A program made the translations under genes and the position numbers. Shown piece after piece: positions 60,601 to 64,000 of a stretch of DNA of 64,000 nucleotides. This stretch comes from Anodontia alba (lineage: Eukaryota > Mollusca > Bivalvia > Lucinida > Lucinidae): NCBI GenBank assembly GCA_964016985.1, contig OZ024835.1, positions 61,282,714 to 61,346,713 of the forward strand, written 5' to 3'. The first letter of the stretch is position 1; the number at the start of each line of letters is the position of its first letter. A model generated the notes under the pieces. The model did no database searches. It was given only the letters and a program-made list of their open reading frames with translations, and was not told where the DNA came from.

Positions 60601-62705
60601 AGTGTCGGTATAAAGAGGATTGTCTAGCTGTATAGCTAAATGTGCTTACCCTCTTAAAACAATGTATAAATAAAATAAATGAAAGACTGATCAGAGTCTT
60701 CGCAGGGCATTCTGTGGGTACCCAAAAATCCAGAACGTTTACAGAATGACAGCACCTAGGCGCATGCGCAAACTTGCTGGAAATTCTTTGGTACGGTTCA
60801 ATTTCAATGACAACCATAACAAAATAAACTTACCAAGAAGTCTGACAATCAACCATTTCATACCCAGTCCTAACGTTCTCTGGCTGTCATGAATACATCT
60901 GAAAAAAAAATCATTGACATTTGTGAAAGCTTTACATAAATTACAGGGGTCGTAACATGATAAAACCAACAAAGTGACTGTGAACTCAGCGAAGACTTAG
61001 ATCAACCTGGACATCCACCCAGTCTGATCAGAATTCGCTGTGCACTCATTCAGTAGCTAAGGACCCAAGTTTTCTTCCGGCGGAGAGCGAAGACTCTAAT
61101 CAGACTGGGCGGGAGCCCAGGCTGATCTGAGTCTTCGCTGGGCGCACAATCACTTTTTTTTTTGTCATGTCGAGGCTTATTAATTATTATTTATTAGCAA
61201 CCTTGTTTCAAACGTATGCATGACAAAAATATGAGACATGTACACTACTACTTCGCAAGGAATCCAACAAAAAGATATATAACTTTATTTACAGTTGGAT
61301 ATCCTAAGTAATCAGAAAGACGGGTCAGAACAAATAGTTTAATCCCAGCTCAGACATGTGATCTAATTCTACACATTTTGCCACCCAACTTGCAGGTTTT
61401 ACATCACGAAAACACGCCTATATAATGTTGACCCCCTTAAGCCCCACTTTTATAAAGTAAAACTGGGGTTTACAGGGGTATACATTATTTTTCTTATTTC
61501 TGTCCAAAAACATAGATTGTGGGTACCGAGGCGGTTCTAACGAGTACCCACAATCTATGTTTTGACCAGAAGTTTGAGAAATATCCGAATTTTTATCTGA
61601 AAATTTTCATTTTTTGGTGATTAAAATTTTCAGTATATTTGAATAGGCTTGTTTTCGTAATGAACACACAAGGAGGCAGTTTTTTTGTGTTGAGGTTTTA
61701 CGGCCCAGTAAACCCATTGGGTCATGTCGAGCGCGGCCAGTTTACCAGTCGGACGCTCATCAAGATAAGCCAACGAGGTCGGCCCATCAAAAGGTAGTAA
61801 AATTAATCTGTTCATATTTTAGTGCAAGTACAGCAAAGTACAAGGATAGCAAAGTATTAAGGTGTCTCAGTTTTTAGGAAAAATATACTACATTTAATGT
61901 TTTCATATTAGGCTGATTGGAATTTGGCCAGGTTCTTAAATCAGACAGGCTTTCACCGCCGAAATGTAGTCAAGCATCCAGAACTGGCATCAACACAACA
62001 AGATCAGATGCATACAAACAAACCACTAATATAGACTCGCTCCAGTCTCCTGTGACTTGATATTCAAATAATTCCGTTTGATAATCCACCAAAATAATAT
62101 CAGGACTATAAAGGCTGGTCTAGTGACCAGTCTTTATAGTCATGATAAAATTTTGGTATTATTTTAGTTGGTTTCAAACAGGATTATGAGAATAAATATT
62201 TAGTCACTGGAGACTGGTGCCAGTCTAACCGCTAATAATGAAAGCCCTGACGGGACTGATCTATTTTCACATGTAAAACCATGAGCCACTAAGTTAGTAA
62301 ATGGGCCTTAATGCATATGTTCTCAGCGAAGACTCAGAGCAGCCTGCACATCTGCACAGTCTGGCCAGTCTTCGCAGCCCTTCAGAAGAACCCTTGAATC
62401 TTTCCTATGTGCCTAGCAAAAACTAAGATCAGACTGCGCGGATGCGCAGTCTGATCTGTGTCTTTGCTAGGCGCACATGTCATAAGATATATATTTTCTC
62501 ATGTTGACTCGTAGTTTTTCTCTGTGTCGTACCGTAGTGTTGCAGCGACAGCTGGGGGTGAGGGTATAAACAGCAGCAATATTGACAGAAAGATGAGTGG
62601 AAGGAAAACGTAAAGTTTGGCACATTCTGAGCCACATTTCCCCATCGTTACCATGGTGACGTTGTTTGCTTGGGACGGCGGAACACACGAACAGTCGCTG
62701 TACGT
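57326..62705 (-). CDS. SLCO: Organic anion transporting polypeptide (OATP/SLCO), gene B, 3' part
   Basis: Three terminal coding exons of a paralogue: 62533-62705, 60834-60898 and 57326-57621 (complemented), 177 residues plus stop in one frame. It ends with the extracellular-domain cysteines (DCSCV, CGSEC), TM10, the segment CIHDSQRTLGLGMKWLIVRL, and GTVPGPIVFGAIID with CGENASCWIYDN. Exon lengths 173 and 65 and all phases equal gene A; by eye the last exon is about 54% identical over 68 residues. The upstream exons (transmembrane 1-9 and first Kazal cysteines) are outside the window. Same strand as gene A and upstream of it. Confidence 0.92.
57820..57888. repeat. H-type hairpin with new inner stem
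   Basis: CAAACGGTACAGATCCAGAT and ATCTGGATCTACACTGTTTG around CAGTGGCTTTCTTCAGCAGC. In gene B intron 2. Confidence 0.65.
57983..58258 (-). mobile_element. PalA MITE
   Basis: R arm first; core with minor losses (CACAGACTGTGGTACTCATT). Gene B intron. Confidence 0.84.
58499..58775 (-). mobile_element. PalA MITE flanked by a 24-bp direct repeat
   Basis: Complete copy. 58475-58498 and 58776-58799 are 24-bp direct repeats (23 of 24 equal; both start ATTTCTTTCCAAAGA and end GTTGCCAT) exactly abutting the element. Confidence 0.88.
59031..59238. mobile_element. TA-flanked foldback MITE (ACCACAACCTC ends)
   Basis: TACACCACAACCTCTTTATA to TATAAAGAGGTTGTAGTGTA; central stem ATATTGAAAAATGACCATTT and inverse. 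Confidence 0.8.
59436..59605. repeat. M-type hairpin
   Basis: TTCAGGAGACGACATGTC edge, CCCAGAAAACATGTTTTGAC, GTCTCCAGTGAAGAC tip, GAAATGTCAATCTG; right edge TTTGTCGTCTGCTAAATT. Confidence 0.65.
59875..60178. mobile_element. Pogo-like MITE
   Basis: TAAGTCAATCCTCTTTATAC to GTAACGAGGGTTCACTGTA; core reduced to one arm (TTTGTTAGAATCGCCTCAGA). Confidence 0.75.
60280..60626. mobile_element. Pogo-like MITE, complete
   Basis: TACAGTGAACCCTCGTTACA to GTCGGTATAAAGAGGATTGT and CTA; intact core at about 60413-60487 (TTAGAATCGCCTCACTGAGG). Reference copy of its family, in gene B intron. Confidence 0.82.
60834..60898 (-). CDS. SLCO: SLCO gene B exon equivalent to gene A exon 10
   Basis: Acceptor TTTTTTTTCAG/ATGTAT, donor CTTG/GTAAGT. 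Encodes CIHDSQRTLGLGMKWLIVRL LG; 15 of 22 residues equal to gene A. Confidence 0.91.
61080..61145. repeat. H-type hairpin, outer stem type III
   Basis: GGAGAGCGAAGACTCTAATC and CTGAGTCTTCGCTGGGCG around CAGACTGGGCGGGAGCCCAG; the inner stem has changed on both arms (GGGC/GCCC). Confidence 0.75.
61402..61662 (-). mobile_element. PalA MITE, core shortened on one side
   Basis: R arm first; GGGTACCGAGGCGGTTCTAA shows loss of most of one core arm. Confidence 0.83.
61681..61795 (-). mobile_element. Family S SINE, internally deleted
   Basis: Tail-proximal TGTGTTGAGGTTTTACGGCC joined to head-proximal CAGTCGGACGCTCATC and GAGGTCGGCCCATC. About two thirds of the element is missing. Confidence 0.75.
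62033..62226. mobile_element. Foldback MITE T
   Basis: AGACTCGCTCCAGTCTCCTG to CACTGGAGACTGGTGCCAGT, with CAGGACTATAAAGGCTGGTC at the centre; partner of 47003-47181. Confidence 0.72.
62409..62477. repeat. H-type hairpin
   Basis: GTGCCTAGCAAAAACTAAGA and GTGTCTTTGCTAGGCGCAC around CAGACTGCGCGGATGCGCAG. Outer stem has GCCTAGCAAA/TTTGCTAGGC, another coupled change. Confidence 0.75.
62533..62705 (-). CDS. SLCO: SLCO gene B exon equivalent to gene A exon 9
   Basis: Acceptor TTAATTTTAG/ACGTAC, phase 0; encodes TYSDCSCVPPSQANNVTMVT, GKCGSECAKLYVFLPLIFLS. Donor CTACG/GTACGA, phase 2, is weaker than consensus. No Kazal exon is seen between here and 64000. Confidence 0.9.
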
Positions 62706-62907
62706 CTAAAATTAAAAGAAAAGAAATACTGTTTTAGTTGATCTTGATCAATGTTTCGAGGACACATTAATGGTAATTTTATCATTTGCGAGGAACAATG
62801 ATTTTTATTTCAGTTTGTTACTTCTAAATTGCTTACCTTATGAAAAATGAAATTTAAAGGCCTTGATCTTATGTGGAAGAGGTGGGAGGGGATTATATCT
62901 ACCTGTA

Positions 62908-63351
62908 CATTACGAAAACATGCCTATCCAAATGTAAAATTTTACCACCAAAAACTGAAAAGTTTTCAGATAAAAAAATCTGGTATTTTAATATTTCTGT
63001 TCAAAACATAGATTTGAGTACTCGTTAGAACCACCTCGGAGCGAGCCGATCGTTCATCAAAGGTGGGCGAATACCGGAGAACCAGGGAAAAAACCACCTG
63101 ACCATCCGTAAGCAGAACTTGGCTTGTGACCCAAGCGAGGCTCGAACTACAGCGGTGAGAAACTAATGGATTAAGAGTCAATTTTCCTATCCACTAGGCT
63201 ACGGGGGCCCGCTCGGCGAGGCGTTTCTAACGCGTAACCACAATCTATGTTTTTGAGCAGAAATAAGAAAAATAATGTATACCCTTTTAAACCCTAGTTT
63301 TTCTATATAAAAGTGGGGTTTAAGGTGGTCCAAATTACAGTTTTTGTGATG
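62908..63351 (+). mobile_element. PalA MITE with a SINE in the hairpin tip
   Basis: L arm and left core arm (62908-63041), right core arm and R arm (about 63214-63351). The insertion lies exactly at the tip of the central palindrome. Confidence 0.82.
63042..63213 (-). mobile_element. tRNA-derived SINE, third family
   Basis: On the minus strand: CGTAGCCTAGTGGATAGG (A box) and AGTTCGAGCCTCG (B box), then CCCTGGTTCTCCGGTATTCG and CCCACC, which resembles the Meta-domain described in metazoan and bivalve SINEs. Truncated 3' end. Confidence 0.65.
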
Positions 63352-64000
63352 ATGAGAGTGGAAGTAGGTGGAACTTAATTACTGTGGCGATGACTCTACT
63401 GTCTGGCTGATAAGAAGTAATCGCCAGACAACTGTTATAAAATTTTTATACACTTTTTTGCATAATGATTATTGAAAAATAAAAAGATGATAGATATGAC
63501 AGATAAACAGTAAATCTTCAACGATTCGACCACTGATTGCTCGTCGACCGTGGCTGATTCGAACTAGTTTTTAACCCTTAAGACGCCAAACACAACAACT
63601 GTCGTCTGTTTTGTCTTCTGCTGAATATTTTAAAAGTCATTGTTGAAAACAGTGTCGACCCTGATCAGACTGCTTCTCTAGGAGCAGTCTGATCAGGGTC
63701 TACACTGTTTGCCTGTATGCAAAAAAATGGATTTGAAAAATTTGCAAGAATAGTCAGCAGACGACATAAACAGACGACATTTTCAGATGCAGGTTTTTTT
63801 GGCATTTTAAGGATTAAGCCCCTAGGAAATTCTACCGATAGCTCAAAAAAGCAAATATTTTTTTTTTATTTTATCATGAATATGAATGATGTGTGTACTG
63901 ATCAGAATCGCATCATCGAGATACTCATTTGAATCGCCTCGAGGCGATTCTAATGAGTACTCTCAACATACCATTATTTTAGAGAAGATCTAAAAGATAT
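63352..64000. other. Pogo-like MITE split by a TTAA MITE, at window edge
   Basis: 63490-64000 matches the AATGGCTCGAAC family (GCTGATTCGAACTAG; CCCCTAGGAAATTCTACCGA) with core 63885-63970 (TTTGAATCGCCTCGAGGCGA). No SLCO exon recognised. Confidence 0.6.
63571..63817. mobile_element. piggyBac-like MITE (TTAA), H core
   Basis: TTAACCCTTAAGACGCCAAA to TTGGCATTTTAAGGATTAA, with H hairpin 63646-63712 (inner CAGACTGCTTCTCTAGGAGC). It interrupts the pogo-like MITE between TTTT and GCCCCTAGG. Confidence 0.75.

Overview
The window looks like invertebrate, most probably bivalve mollusc, nuclear DNA. It has long introns with consensus GT/AG borders, very dense palindromic MITEs, Tc1/mariner relics, tRNA-headed SINEs ending in a CAAACAAA-type tail, 5'-truncated non-LTR retrotransposons and many microsatellites. 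The assignment to bivalves is inference from the repeat style; nothing prokaryotic or organellar is visible.

The real genes are two copies of an organic anion transporting polypeptide (OATP, SLCO family) gene, both on the minus strand. Gene A is complete: eleven coding exons run from the ATG at 35130 down to the TAG at 3139. They join to an uninterrupted frame of 2076 nt (691 residues plus stop) with matched intron phases. The protein shows the OATP signature region (DPRWVGAWW), the large extracellular Kazal-like cysteine domain and the conserved last exon. One intron uses a GC donor. Gene B is the 3' end of a paralogue: three coding exons (62533-62705, 60834-60898, 57326-57621), of which the first two match the lengths of gene A exons 9 and 10 exactly. 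Its earlier exons lie beyond position 64000. The pair looks like a head-to-tail tandem duplication with about 22 kb between the genes.

Everything else is repeats. Gene A introns hold a 22-bp minisatellite in a higher-order array (4438-6865), two D34D mariners (6870-8154 and 22677-24021), a non-LTR retrotransposon 3' end carrying a PHD-like finger (8311-9250), a Tc1 element rebuilt as an inverted dimer (27240-28838) and a 782-bp element with a 10-bp target duplication (20044-20825). A 19-bp minisatellite (about 35142-35705) ends about a dozen bases upstream of the gene A start codon. The intergenic DNA (35.7-57.3 kb) contains a second non-LTR relic, a 2.3-kb element with about 495-bp internal tandem units (43379-45690) and a four-level nest of insertions with target duplications at each level (48.4-49.8 kb).

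The most unusual theme is modularity among palindromic elements. At least 18 copies of one MITE (PalA, about 4.8 kb in total), pogo-like TA-flanked MITEs, TTAA-flanked piggyBac-like MITEs and free hairpins share a small set of central hairpin cores although their termini are unrelated. In many copies the two hairpin arms have changed together. I propose this as the best candidate for something undescribed; it is an inference from reading by eye and needs alignment.
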